DNA from: Saccharothrix luteola
Lineage (GTDB): Bacteria > Actinomycetota > Actinomycetes > Mycobacteriales > Pseudonocardiaceae
Length of the DNA: 64,000 nt
Assembly (NCBI RefSeq): GCF_020859565.1
Contig: NZ_JAJHUO010000036.1
Coordinates: 1-64,000 of the forward strand
Direction: 5' to 3'
Shown here piece by piece: positions 15,553 through 24,158 of the stretch (position 1 is the first letter of the stretch; each line of letters opens with the position of its first letter). The notes beneath the pieces are model-generated. The model saw only the letters and a list, made by a program, of their open reading frames with translations. It was not told the DNA's origin and ran no database searches. Both the position numbers and the translations under genes were made by a program.

Positions 15553-15911
15553 GACGGGCCTCCGGATTTCGGCTCCACGGCACGGGAGGCAGCTCCAACG
15601 CCAACGTGATCAGCGAGTCTACGCGGTTCGCGATGGCCGTCAGCACGCCGTGCGCCTCCGGCGCCGCCGATTCCGCCGCTGCGCGGGCGAGATCAGCCCA
15701 GGCTCGTGTGGTAGTCGACGGTGCGGATGCCGACGCCGGCGCGCGCGGCCGACGCGTTCTTCGTCGCCGCCGATCTCGCCCTCATGGCGGCGAAGCGGCA
15801 CCGGCTCGAGGGAGCAGTCGAGACGAGCCGGGTGTGGTGGGGCGGCTTACCTCCGCTCGACCACACCGTTTCTCGTTCGACCCACGGCCCTCCGCACCGC
15901 AGGATGGGCGC
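15553..15911. other. Intergenic region, no gene called
   Basis: This stretch separates the divergent small membrane gene and the 142-residue hypothetical gene. Minus-strand reading near 15700-15800 ends in a peptide GVGIRTVDYHTSLG with protein-like character. It could be the tail of a decayed gene, but no start or domain supports it. Confidence 0.4.
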
Positions 15912-16340
15912 ATGGTCCCCACGCCGAGACTGGTCGCGCTCCGGGCGGCCCTGGACGCCGTCCCCACCGAGGACGTGCCCGGCTGGGCCGCGCACTGGCT
16001 GGTCGACGGGTACGACGGTGACGACCTGCGCGCGTTGGCCGGGCTCGGCGGCAGGGACTCGGGCGAGGTGCGCGACCTGCTGGCGGGCGCGCTGGCCGAG
16101 TGCGGCGCGTCGATCCCGCCCGCCGACTTCGCCGCCGCCGCGCTCTCCTGCACCCACGTCGCGCGGATGTTCGCCGATGGTCGCGCCGAGGGGCGGTGGG
16201 TGGCGCAGAAGGTCGCCGAGATCGTGGAGGACCTGCCCGCCGACGTCCGCGCGGGACTGCCGATCGGACACCTGACCGAGGGGTCGGACGAGGCCGCCGT
16301 CTCCCGGGCCTGCGCGGACCACCTCGCCGCCTGGGGCTGA
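15912..16340 (+). CDS. Hypothetical helical protein (142 aa)
   Basis: The 142-residue soluble protein begins MVPTPRLVALRAALDAVPTEDV and contains WAAHWLVDGYDGDDLRALAGL. It is mostly alpha-helical with three cysteines. No membrane segment or catalytic motif is visible and I do not recognise a named family. The ATG at 15912 is preferred because the in-frame region upstream to 15606 is Arg-rich and not protein-like. It stands alone ahead of the SGNH hydrolase gene, with 177 bases between. Confidence 0.6.
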   Translation: MVPTPRLVALRAALDAVPTEDVPGWAAHWLVDGYDGDDLRALAGLGGRDSGEVRDLLAGALAECGASIPPADFAAAALSCTHVARMFADGRAEGRWVAQKVAEIVEDLPADVRAGLPIGHLTEGSDEAAVSRACADHLAAWG

Positions 16341-16517
16341 TCGCCCGTGCGGTCCTTTGTGGACCGACGCGGACCGGCCCTCGACCCGAGGTGGACCGAT
16401 CACGTGCGGACCGCCGAAGGTTCGGGCAGAACAGCCGATCGGACGTTGTCGGCACGTTACGCGCACCCTACGGTCGGATCACGTCCGATCGACGGCAACC
16501 CCCTATGGAGGCCTGCG

Positions 16518-17549
16518 GTGTCGCGGAAACAGGTTGGCGCCGTGGTCGGCGCGCTCTTGCTCACCGGCTCCACCTTCTTCGCGGTCCCCGTCACGGCCGG
16601 GGCCGTCGACGACCGGCAGACCGCCGTGGTGTCGCTCGGCGACAGCGCGATGTCCGGCGAGGGCGCCGGGTCCTACGAGCCGGGCACCGAGGGCGAGAAC
16701 GGCAACTGGTGCCACCGCTCCACCCGGGCCATGGTCCACCGCACCCAGTTGGCCGAGCGGACGTTCAACCTCGCGTGCTCGGGCGCGGACTCGGCGAACG
16801 TGTCCCTGGCCGACACCGTGCACTACACCGAGGGCTCCCAGGCGCGGCGGCTGATCGACATCGCCCGCCAGTACCGCGTCACCACGGTCGTCGTGCAGGT
16901 CGGCGCGAACGACGACGTGCGGTTCGCCGACACCATGGTCGACTGCGTGGCCGCGTGGGTGAACCCGTTCGGCGCGAGCTGCCGGTCCACGTTGGAGCGC
17001 GAGTGGCCCGGCCGGCTGGCCGGGATGGCGCCCAAGGTCGAGAACGCGCTGCGCGACGTCCGCACCGCGATGACCCAGGCCGGTTACGCCACCTCCTCCT
17101 ACAACCTGGTCCTCACCTCGTACGCCTCGCCGGTGACCGAGAAGATGGACCGCTACCTGCACGGCCCGCAGGGCTGCCCGCTGCGCCTGGCCGACGCGGG
17201 CTACGGCCGCACGACCGCCGTGCCGCAGCTGTCCGAGGCGCTGCGCGGGGTCGCGACCCGGTCGGGCGTGAAGTTCCTCGACCTCTCCCGCGCCACGGAG
17301 AACCGCGAGGCGTGCAGCAAGGGCGAGAGCTCCGCGGGCGAGTGGCAGCGCAGGCTGACCGTCGACCCGTACGCGCTGGTGACCGGCGGCCTGGACGCCA
17401 TCGGCCTGCACCTGGCCCAGCAGTCGTTCCACCCGAACGCCGCCGGCCACGAGCAGTTCGGCCGCTGCCTCACCGAGTTCGTCAACGGCGGCGCGAGCTC
17501 GGCCCGCTGCCTCGCGGGCGCCGACGGGAACCTGCACGCCGTCGCGTAG
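16518..17549 (+). CDS. Secreted SGNH/GDSL-family hydrolase
   Basis: The 343-residue protein has a signal peptide (QVGAVVGALLLTGSTFFAVPVTAGA). SGNH blocks are SLGDSAMSGEG (nucleophile Ser43), an LACSGADS block, VGANDD (oxyanion Asn) and SFHPNAAGHE (catalytic His near 310). Six or more cysteines suggest disulfides, as in Streptomyces extracellular lipases and esterases. The GTG at 16518 is fixed by GGAGG six bases upstream; the longer in-frame extension would bury the signal peptide. It is followed by a strong terminator. Confidence 0.9.
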   Translation: MSRKQVGAVVGALLLTGSTFFAVPVTAGAVDDRQTAVVSLGDSAMSGEGAGSYEPGTEGENGNWCHRSTRAMVHRTQLAERTFNLACSGADSANVSLADTVHYTEGSQARRLIDIARQYRVTTVVVQVGANDDVRFADTMVDCVAAWVNPFGASCRSTLEREWPGRLAGMAPKVENALRDVRTAMTQAGYATSSYNLVLTSYASPVTEKMDRYLHGPQGCPLRLADAGYGRTTAVPQLSEALRGVATRSGVKFLDLSRATENREACSKGESSAGEWQRRLTVDPYALVTGGLDAIGLHLAQQSFHPNAAGHEQFGRCLTEFVNGGASSARCLAGADGNLHAVA

Positions 17550-17570
17550 CGGGGCAGACCCCTGACCACC

Positions 17571-17610
17571 GGAAACCGCTCTCGCCCCAGCCGGGGTGAG
17601 AGCGGTTTCC
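17571..17610 (+). terminator. Rho-independent-type terminator
   Basis: GGAAACCGCTCTC pairs perfectly with GAGAGCGGTTTCC, with an additional CCCC/GGGG inner stem. It begins 22 bases after the SGNH hydrolase stop. Confidence 0.8.
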
Positions 17611-17695
17611 CGTTGGCACGCAACCCCGATGATCCCGCCGGCGTCATATGGGTAAATTGGCGAGACCGGATAGGGGAATCGCTTTGGGGGGACCG

Positions 17696-18706
17696 GTGTC
17701 GAAATCTGCCTTCGTCCGCGTGTGCGGACTGGCCGCGGCGGTGCTCGCCGCGGCCTCGTGCACGTCGACCGGAGCCGAACCGGTCAACCCGGAGCTCGCG
17801 CCGCGCGGCACCGTGCAGACCACGGCCACGCCGACCAGGCAGGACCTGACCAACAAGGTCAGCCTCACCGGCAAGGTCACCATGAACCCGCTGTTCGGGA
17901 TCGTGGCCCCGGTCGCGGGCCAGGTGCGCTACTGGACCGTGGAGGAGCCGACCGCCACGCCGACCAGGCCGACCCGGATCGCCACGGTCTGGACGGACGG
18001 CAAGCCCACCAACGTCGACGTGCCCGCCGGCTCCACGTTCGGCGGACGCCTGGTCGACGACCGCGCCACCGTCACCGCGGGCATGCCGATCGCCTCGGCC
18101 AAGCACGCGGGCTACGGCATCGTCGCCGAGATCGACGGCGAGCAGGCCTACCGGATCTCCGACGCCGCGCAGGGCGTCGTCCAGGCGCAGATCAAGAACG
18201 GCCCCGGCCCGTTCCCGTGCACGCTGCTCGGCACGATCGCGGCGCTGCCCGCCGGCACCGTGCCCGCGCCGCCGCCCACGCAGCCCGAGCCGGACGACAC
18301 CGACGCCACCGGCGCCAACACCCCCGCGCCGCCGCCCCAGCAGCAGCCGCGGGAGCCCGACACGTCCTCCGAGCCGACCGGGCTGCGCCTGGTGTGCACC
18401 GCGCCCGCCGACGTCAAGATGGTCAACGGCGCCGCCGCCACCCTCGAACTGGTCACCGCGTCCGCGCAGAACGCGCTGGTCGTGCCGGTCGAGGCGGTCG
18501 CGGGCGGCCAGGGCAAGGGCAAGGTCGACGTGGTCGGCGCCGACGGCGCCAAGGTGACCACGGACGTCGAGCTCGGCCTCACCGACGGCAAGGTCGTGGA
18601 GATCAAGTCGGGCCTGACGGGCGAGGAGACGCTGGCCGTGCCCGGACCGAACCTGCCACCCGGCGAGGCCGCGGGCCAGGTCGAGCCGGGGGCGGGGCGC
18701 AAGTGA
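17696..18706 (+). CDS. Lipoprotein periplasmic-adaptor (membrane-fusion-like) component of an ABC exporter
   Basis: The 336-residue protein carries a lipobox LAAASC (Cys22). LTGKVTMNPLFGIVAPVAGQVRYWTV and ALVVPVEAVAGGQGKGKVDVVG are typical barrel/lipoyl-like strands of membrane-fusion proteins. A Pro-rich linker (about residues 195-235) splits the molecule. The GTG at 17696 follows a G-rich ribosome-binding site. Its stop overlaps the GTG of the ATPase gene, so the three genes form a coupled MacAB-like operon for an unknown substrate. Confidence 0.78.
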   Translation: MSKSAFVRVCGLAAAVLAAASCTSTGAEPVNPELAPRGTVQTTATPTRQDLTNKVSLTGKVTMNPLFGIVAPVAGQVRYWTVEEPTATPTRPTRIATVWTDGKPTNVDVPAGSTFGGRLVDDRATVTAGMPIASAKHAGYGIVAEIDGEQAYRISDAAQGVVQAQIKNGPGPFPCTLLGTIAALPAGTVPAPPPTQPEPDDTDATGANTPAPPPQQQPREPDTSSEPTGLRLVCTAPADVKMVNGAAATLELVTASAQNALVVPVEAVAGGQGKGKVDVVGADGAKVTTDVELGLTDGKVVEIKSGLTGEETLAVPGPNLPPGEAAGQVEPGAGRK

Positions 18707-19440
18707 CCACGTCACCCCTGCTCGTGCCGCCGCCGGTGGCGGCGCCCCCGTTGATCCACCTCACCGGCCTGACCAAGACCCTCAAGGGCCAGGACGAGCC
18801 GCGCACCATCCTCGCGGGCGTCGACCTCACCGTGCACGCGGGCGACAGCGTCGCCATCCTCGGCCGCTCCGGCTCGGGCAAGAGCACGCTGCTCAGCCTG
18901 ATCGGCCTGTTCGACCGACCCGACGGCGGCCAGTACCTGCTGGGCGACCGCGACATCACGAAGATCCCCGAGCGCAAGGCCGCCGCGTTGCGCAGCGCCG
19001 AGTTCGGGTTCGTGTTCCAGCGGTTCTTCCTGCTCAAGCACCTCACCGCGGCGCAGAACGTGGCCATGGCGCTGGTCAACGGCCAGGGCTGGCTGCCGAG
19101 GCGCAAGCGCAAGGCCAAGGTGCTGGCGGCGCTGGACCGCGTCGGCATCGGCCACCTGGCCAAGCACAAGCCCCCCCGGCTCTCCGGCGGCGAGCAGCAG
19201 CGCGTCGCGATCGCCCGCGCCCTGGTGCGCGAACCGCGGATCCTGCTGGCCGACGAGCCGACCGGCGCGCTGGACACCGAGACCGGCAACCTCGTCGTCG
19301 AAGTCCTGCGGCAGGCCACCGACGTGGGCTGCGGGCTCGTGCTCGTCACCCACGACCACGACCACGCGGCGAAGATGGGCCGGGTGCTGCACCTGTCCGA
19401 CGGCCTGCTGCGCCCGGCCGGGCAGCGGGTGGTCGCGTGA
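18703..19440 (+). CDS. ABC transporter ATP-binding protein (MacB/LolD type)
   Basis: The 245-residue ATPase has Walker A GRSGSGKSTLL at about residue 52, Q-loop VFQRFF, signature LSGGEQQRVAIARAL, Walker B ILLADEPTGALD and switch His in THDHDHA. ADEPTGALD is typical of the MacB/LolD/FtsE export group. It starts at a GTG overlapping the upstream stop and its own stop overlaps the permease start. Confidence 0.93.
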   Translation: MTTSPLLVPPPVAAPPLIHLTGLTKTLKGQDEPRTILAGVDLTVHAGDSVAILGRSGSGKSTLLSLIGLFDRPDGGQYLLGDRDITKIPERKAAALRSAEFGFVFQRFFLLKHLTAAQNVAMALVNGQGWLPRRKRKAKVLAALDRVGIGHLAKHKPPRLSGGEQQRVAIARALVREPRILLADEPTGALDTETGNLVVEVLRQATDVGCGLVLVTHDHDHAAKMGRVLHLSDGLLRPAGQRVVA

Positions 19441-20738
19441 TCAGGCTGTCGGGCAGGCTCCGGGCGTCGCTGATCATCGGCGGCCAGGGCATCCGGGCCC
19501 GCAAGCTGCGCACGTTCCTGTCGATGGTCAGCCTGTTCCTCGGCGTGCTGGCCGTGGTCGTGGTGCAGGCCGGCGCGGAGATCGCGAACCGGGCCATGCT
19601 CGCCGACGTCGAGCTGTACCAGGGCAAGGACGGCACCCGGCAGATGTACCTGTCGCCGGAGGGCCAGGCCGTGCCGGTGGCGTTGGAGGTGCTGAAGGGC
19701 CGCACCGACGCCGTCGCCATGACCAGCGCGCGGGCGATCATCGGCGAACCCGGCGTGAAGCCGATCAACGAGGGCGGCGGGCCGATCGACCAGCCCGGCG
19801 GCGCCCGGATGATGTGCGACGAGAACGGCTGCCGCCCGCTCGACGACGGCAACGCGGCCTCGCCGCAGGGCCAGGCGATCGAGCTGCAACTCGTCGGGCT
19901 GACCGGTGACATCCGCCAGTTCCGGCCGTTCCGCCCGTCGCAGGGCCGGTGGCTCGACTTCGACGGCGCGCCGTCGCTCGCGCCCAGGCTCGTGCTCAAC
20001 CTGGAGGCGGCGAAGGCGTTCAGCCGCTACCAGGTGCCGGCGGAAATGAGGGTCGACGGCGCGGACGCCAACCCCACGCCGCAGTTCGTCGGCGTGGTGG
20101 ACGACGGCGGCTACCAGCCGACCGCCTACGTGAGGTCCGACGAGCTGCTGAACTGGCTGCCGGTGACCAGCATGAGCGGCAACGAGATGGGCCCCGGCCT
20201 GCAGGTGCTCATGACGCCGGCCGCGGTCGAGGTGGAGCACGTCCTGCGCGCCAGGCTGGTCGCGGCGGGCACGCCCGCGGACCGCATCCAGGTCCAGACG
20301 GTGGAGACGCTCAAGCGCATGTCCACGGAGTTGGCGCTGATGCGCTGGATCTTCCTCGGCATGGCGGCGCTGGTGCTGCTGATCGGCGTGGCGGGCATCC
20401 TCAACGTCGGCCTGGCCACCGTCGGCGAGCGCATCGAGGAGTTCGCGCTGCGCCGGGCCGTCGGCACGCCCCGGCTGCTGCTGGCGGGCATCGTGCTGGC
20501 CGAGACGTTGCTGACCGGCCTGCTCACGGCGGCGTTGGCGATCGGCGCGGGCGTGGTGGGGCTGAAGGTGGCGCTGATGCTGTTCGGCTCGCGGTTCCCG
20601 TCGCTGGAGGGCACGGCGTTCCCGTGGCAGGCGGGCGTGGCCGGTGTGGTCGCGGGCCTGGTGGCCGGCATCCTCGGCGGCCTCGTCCCGGCGCTGCGCG
20701 CGGCCCGCATCCCGATCTCCACCGTGATGCGGGCGTAG
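19437..20738 (+). CDS. FtsX-like ABC permease (MacB-type)
   Basis: The 433-residue permease has one N-terminal membrane helix (TFLSMVSLFLGVLAVVVVQAG), a large extracytoplasmic domain of about 260 residues, and three C-terminal helices starting at IFLGMAALVLLIGVAGILNV. The sequence ERIEEFALRRAVGTPRLLL between helices is the conserved FtsX/MacB coupling segment. It completes a lipoprotein-ATPase-permease export system. A Cys-containing insert (MMCDENGCRP) lies in the extracytoplasmic domain. Confidence 0.9.
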   Translation: MIRLSGRLRASLIIGGQGIRARKLRTFLSMVSLFLGVLAVVVVQAGAEIANRAMLADVELYQGKDGTRQMYLSPEGQAVPVALEVLKGRTDAVAMTSARAIIGEPGVKPINEGGGPIDQPGGARMMCDENGCRPLDDGNAASPQGQAIELQLVGLTGDIRQFRPFRPSQGRWLDFDGAPSLAPRLVLNLEAAKAFSRYQVPAEMRVDGADANPTPQFVGVVDDGGYQPTAYVRSDELLNWLPVTSMSGNEMGPGLQVLMTPAAVEVEHVLRARLVAAGTPADRIQVQTVETLKRMSTELALMRWIFLGMAALVLLIGVAGILNVGLATVGERIEEFALRRAVGTPRLLLAGIVLAETLLTGLLTAALAIGAGVVGLKVALMLFGSRFPSLEGTAFPWQAGVAGVVAGLVAGILGGLVPALRAARIPISTVMRA

Positions 20739-20765
20739 CCCTTCGGGCGCGCCGGTGGTGCGCGG

Positions 20766-21308
20766 TCAGGGTGCGGCGGTCCAGGGCCGGAGGCCGAGCT
20801 TGCCCGAGCTGCCGAGGTCGATCGTGACGGGCTCGCCGTTCTCCCGGGTCGGGGTGAACACCTGCGCCGGCCGGCCGGTGGCGACGGCGAGTTCCAGGTG
20901 CTCGCCGACCACCGGCGGCGCGGACGTGTCGGTGTAGGTGTTGCGCCACAACAACCCGGTGACCGCGGACTCGCCGGGCCCCACCGCGACCGGCCAGGGC
21001 TCGGCGTCGAACGCCTCCACCGCAGAGATCCCGAACGACCCGCGCCCGACGGCGATCGTCAGCGGCTCGCGGTCGGCGTCGAGGACCGTGACGGACGGGT
21101 AGCCCTCGAGCCGCAACGCCTCCGTGCCGCAGTTGGTCAGCTCCAGCGTCAGCACCCGCAAACCCGACGCCGCCTCCTCGCCCGTCACCGCGTACTCCAC
21201 GCCGGTCGGGCAGGCGTCGGCGGACGGTGACGGCGACGGCGGCGGAACCGGCGGCGCGGCGGTGCACGCGGACACCGCGAACAACAGCAGGAAAAGAAGA
21301 CGGGGCAC
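20766..21308 (-). CDS. DUF4232-like lipoprotein
   Basis: The 180-residue protein has a lipobox VSAC (Cys15), a Pro/Ser linker, and a beta-rich domain: VLTLELTNCGTEALRLEGYPSVTVLD, VGPGESAVTGLLWRNT and ELAVATG. It matches what I know of the actinobacterial DUF4232 family. A conserved cysteine pair is expected (DACPTG and TNCGTE). It starts at a GTG; longer in-frame extensions are Arg-rich and would hide the lipobox. It is probably surface-anchored, function unknown. Confidence 0.75.
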   Translation of the reverse strand: MPRLLFLLLFAVSACTAAPPVPPPSPSPSADACPTGVEYAVTGEEAASGLRVLTLELTNCGTEALRLEGYPSVTVLDADREPLTIAVGRGSFGISAVEAFDAEPWPVAVGPGESAVTGLLWRNTYTDTSAPPVVGEHLELAVATGRPAQVFTPTRENGEPVTIDLGSSGKLGLRPWTAAP

Positions 21309-21336
21309 GTCATCGATCGTCGCACAATGACGGATG

Positions 21337-21366
21337 TTGCCCGACGTCGCATTCACAAGATATGCT
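21337..21366 (+). promoter_or_regulatory. Promoter of the reductase-hemerythrin gene
   Basis: TTGCCC (21337-21342), an 18-base spacer and TATGCT (21361-21366) form a plausible vegetative promoter. Transcription would start near 21373, giving a leader of about 287 bases. Confidence 0.5.
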
Positions 21367-21372
21367 CTCGAC

Positions 21373-21659
21373 CGTGACTGCCGGGTCGGCCTTGAGCCAC
21401 GAGCGAGAGAGTCACCCGGCCAAGGTTTGACCGCCGGGTGGGCCAGAGGCCCGCCGCACACCGGGGTTCCCCGGGTTTCCGCGCACGTAGCCGCGACGCA
21501 CCCGCACCCCGTTGCTCCCCACACCAGCGCATCAGCGCGCACGCGCGTGACCGCGCGGACCGTCGTGCCCGCGCGCCTCCACAAAACCTTCACCGAAAAC
21601 CACGGCGCAATTCACCCGTGGTGATCCGGTCATGCCCAAAATCAGGAGACGAACCGCAG
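21373..21659 (+). other. Long leader with mutually exclusive stems
   Basis: GTGACT (21374-21379) can pair with AGTCAC (21410-21415). The overlapping ACCCGG (21414-21419) can pair with CCGGGT at either 21381-21386 or 21434-21439. A stable GGGCC-aga-GGCCC hairpin sits at 21440-21452. No known riboswitch consensus was recognised. The distal 200 bases hold no obvious gene. Confidence 0.35.
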
Positions 21660-22472
21660 ATGGATTTCAACCAGCAGGTGATCGACGAGTTCCGCGCCAA
21701 CGCGGGCCGCGTCGGCGGTCCCTTCGAAGGAGGCAGGCTCATCCTGCTGACCACCACCGGCGCCCGGACCGGCGCCCGCCGCACGAACCCCCTCGGCTAC
21801 CTGCCGGACGGCGACCGGATCGTCGTCATCGCGTCCGGCGGCGGCTCGCCGCGCCACCCCGCGTGGTTCCACAACCTCGTGGCCAACCCGGTGGCGCAGG
21901 TGGAGGACGGCGTCTTCACCTACGAGGCCAAGGCGACCGTCCTGGACGGCCCGGAACGCGACGAGCTGTGGGAGCGGGCCGTCGAGTCCGACCCGGGTTG
22001 GGCGGAGTACCAGGCCAAGACGACCCGGCGGATCCCCGTGGTCGCGCTGGCCCAGGTCTCCGGCGGCCCGCCGAACGCGGCGAGCTGGGGCGCGGCGCTC
22101 AAGCTCGTGCACGGCGCGTTCCGGCGGGAGCTCGCCACCATCCGCCGGGAGGTCGCCGGGTCGAAGCCGACGCTCGGCGCGCAGCTCAAGGTCAACTGCC
22201 TGACCGCCTGCCAGGGCCTGAGCTTCCACCACACGTCCGAGGACAGCGGCATGTTCCCGATGCTGCGGGACCGGTTCCCGGAACTCGCGCCGACCCTCGA
22301 CCGGCTCGCCGAGGAGCACGAGACCATCGCCGCCCTGCTGGCACGGCTGCGGCAGACCCTCGAACGCGGCGATGTCGCGACCCTGCGCGCCGACGTGGAC
22401 CAGCTCATCGGCGAGCTGGAGGCCCACCTGACCTACGAGGAGGAGCAGTTGATCCCCTTCCTCGACGCCTGA
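21660..22472 (+). CDS. Deazaflavin-type (DDN-like) nitroreductase fused to a hemerythrin domain
   Basis: The 270-residue protein is in two parts. Residues 1-135 match the F420-dependent DDN/Rv3547-type split-barrel family: LTTTGARTGARRTNPLGYLPDGDRIVVIAS, HPAWFHNLVANP and WAEYQAKTTRRIPVVAL. Residues about 145-270 form an HHE hemerythrin bundle with LSFHHTSEDSGMFP, LAEEHETIAALL and EAHLTYEEEQLIPFL as di-iron ligands. The fusion suggests an F420 or flavin reductase coupled to oxygen/NO sensing or a di-iron centre. ATG 21660 follows AGGAG. Confidence 0.85.
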   Translation: MDFNQQVIDEFRANAGRVGGPFEGGRLILLTTTGARTGARRTNPLGYLPDGDRIVVIASGGGSPRHPAWFHNLVANPVAQVEDGVFTYEAKATVLDGPERDELWERAVESDPGWAEYQAKTTRRIPVVALAQVSGGPPNAASWGAALKLVHGAFRRELATIRREVAGSKPTLGAQLKVNCLTACQGLSFHHTSEDSGMFPMLRDRFPELAPTLDRLAEEHETIAALLARLRQTLERGDVATLRADVDQLIGELEAHLTYEEEQLIPFLDA

Positions 22473-22519
22473 CGGAGTCCCGACGGATTCCGTGACAACC
22501 GATCGACCGCGTGAGGGCA

Positions 22520-22546
22520 TGAAGTAGGTAGGACTACCCGTCTTCA
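22520..22546. promoter_or_regulatory. 27-bp composite dyad upstream of the protease gene
   Basis: TGAAG...GGTAG-ga-CTACC...CTTCA forms two nested inverted repeats. It lies 48 bases after the reductase stop and 87 bases before the protease start. It may be an operator for a LuxR-type regulator or the upstream gene's terminator. Confidence 0.45.
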
Positions 22547-22632
22547 TCCGGCGCGGCAGGGCATCACCGACGCGGCCAGTCCACGTCAGGTTGAATGCTC
22601 ATGTTTCCCATTCACCGAGCAAGGAGATGTCC

Positions 22633-24108
22633 GTGGGCAGAGCAAAGGGCTTGGGGGCCCTGTTCGCCTCGCTGGTCGTCGCGGCGACCGTGGTGAGCGC
22701 GACGGGAGGAGCCACCGCCGCGCCATCGGCACGCGCCTCGCTGAACCCGGCGGCGGTCGCGGAGTCCGTGCGGTACCTCGTCGACAACTACGGCGTCAGC
22801 GAGCGGGAGGCGCTGCGCCGGCTGGAGCTCCAGCACGAGGCGGTGCGCCTGGACGGCGTGCTGCGGGAGGAGCACGCGGCCGAGTACGGCGGCATGTGGC
22901 TCGACCAGGCGTCCGGCGAGCTGGTGGTGGCGCTGACCGACCCGGCCGCCGCGGACCGGCTGTTGGAGGACTTGCCCGACCGGGCGCACGTCCGGACGCA
23001 GGCCGTGCGGCACTCGTTGGCCGACCTGACCGCGGCCAAGGACCGGATCGCCGCGAAGGTGGGCGCCGGAGCAGAGGCGGTGTACCTGCCCGCGGTCAGC
23101 GAGCGTGACAACGAGGTCGTGCTGTGGGAGCGCTCGTGGGTCGCGCGGGAGAAGGTCGCGGTGGCCAAGGACGTCGAGGTCGCGCAGGAGGGTGACGCGG
23201 CGCGTCGGGCGGTGGCCGACGAGTCCGGCGTGACCGTGCGGACCAAGGTCCTGCCCAAGCCGAACCCGCTGGCGGCGACGTTCCCCGACCAGGGTGCCTG
23301 CCACCCGCTCGCGTGCGTCAACCACGGGCCGATGCGCGGCGGGCTGCGGCTGGACATGAAGCGGGACGACGGGAGTTGGGGCGGTTGCACGTCCGGCTTC
23401 AACCTGCGCTCCACCGGCGGCGGCCACCCGGGCAAGGCGTGGGTGCTGACCGCGGGCCACTGCATGGCGACGAAGACCAACAACACGCCGACGCAGCACA
23501 ACGGCGTGCCCGTGCTCCAGCAGCACGGCATCGAGAAGAACTCCTACCCGTACGACTACGCGGCGCTGCTGTACGTCGACACCCCGACCCGCAACACGTG
23601 GCTGGAGAACCACACGGGCCGCAACCGGGTGCTCAAGTACTGCTTCAACGGTGGGATGGACAGCAACGTCGACACCCCGTGCGGCGTGCAGGAGACGTCG
23701 GCGGACGAGTACATCACCGGTACCCACACGTTGGCCCAGGTCAAGGCCGGCTGGGTCGTGTGCGCGACCGGTTCGGCGTCCAACGCGGTCACCTCCCCAG
23801 GCGCGATCGACAGCGGAGCGGGCACGGGCTACAAGCCGGGGACCCGCTGCGGGCGCGTCCTGTCGACCGACGTGGGCATCAACACGGACCTCTGTGCCCG
23901 GCCGGGTGACAGCGGCGGTCCGCTGTTCAGCCAGGTCGACCACACCGCGTTGGGCATCCTGGAAGGCAACCAGCAGTCCCGCAAGGGCGCGTGCGCCTCC
24001 GGCGAACTGAACAACTACGTACCGATCGACACGATCCTGACCGACATCCACACCCGCTACGCGAGCCTGCGGTCGACGTTCTCCGTGATCACCACCCCAA
24101 CCGGCTGA
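22633..24108 (+). CDS. Secreted chymotrypsin-fold serine protease with propeptide
   Basis: The 491-residue protein has a signal peptide ending near ATAAPSARA, then a propeptide-like region of about 180 residues (VRYLVDNYGVSEREALRRLELQ). The S1-type catalytic domain has LTAGHC (His276), YDYAALLYVD (Asp308) and RPGDSGGPLF (Ser427). Many cysteines fit disulfides. It resembles Streptomyces/alpha-lytic S1 proteases, whose propeptides act as folding chaperones. The GTG at 22633 is chosen because AAGGAG ends six bases before it; the ATG at 22627 abuts the AAGGAG directly. Confidence 0.88.
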   Translation: MGRAKGLGALFASLVVAATVVSATGGATAAPSARASLNPAAVAESVRYLVDNYGVSEREALRRLELQHEAVRLDGVLREEHAAEYGGMWLDQASGELVVALTDPAAADRLLEDLPDRAHVRTQAVRHSLADLTAAKDRIAAKVGAGAEAVYLPAVSERDNEVVLWERSWVAREKVAVAKDVEVAQEGDAARRAVADESGVTVRTKVLPKPNPLAATFPDQGACHPLACVNHGPMRGGLRLDMKRDDGSWGGCTSGFNLRSTGGGHPGKAWVLTAGHCMATKTNNTPTQHNGVPVLQQHGIEKNSYPYDYAALLYVDTPTRNTWLENHTGRNRVLKYCFNGGMDSNVDTPCGVQETSADEYITGTHTLAQVKAGWVVCATGSASNAVTSPGAIDSGAGTGYKPGTRCGRVLSTDVGINTDLCARPGDSGGPLFSQVDHTALGILEGNQQSRKGACASGELNNYVPIDTILTDIHTRYASLRSTFSVITTPTG

Positions 24109-24117
24109 CCTACCACG

Positions 24118-24158
24118 CGCCCGGCCCGCCTCCCCCCTGGGCGAGGCGGGGCCGGGCG
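24118..24158 (+). terminator. Strong GC hairpin terminator
   Basis: CGCCCGGCCCGCCTC pairs with GAGGCGGGGCCGGGCG (one bulge) just 9 bases after the protease stop. Confidence 0.75.

Noticed and set aside
15693..15910. Minus-strand frame ending GVGIRTVDYHTSLG as a pseudogene
   Set aside because: The tail looks protein-like, but no start, domain or homologous family could be named, so it is only mentioned as intergenic content.
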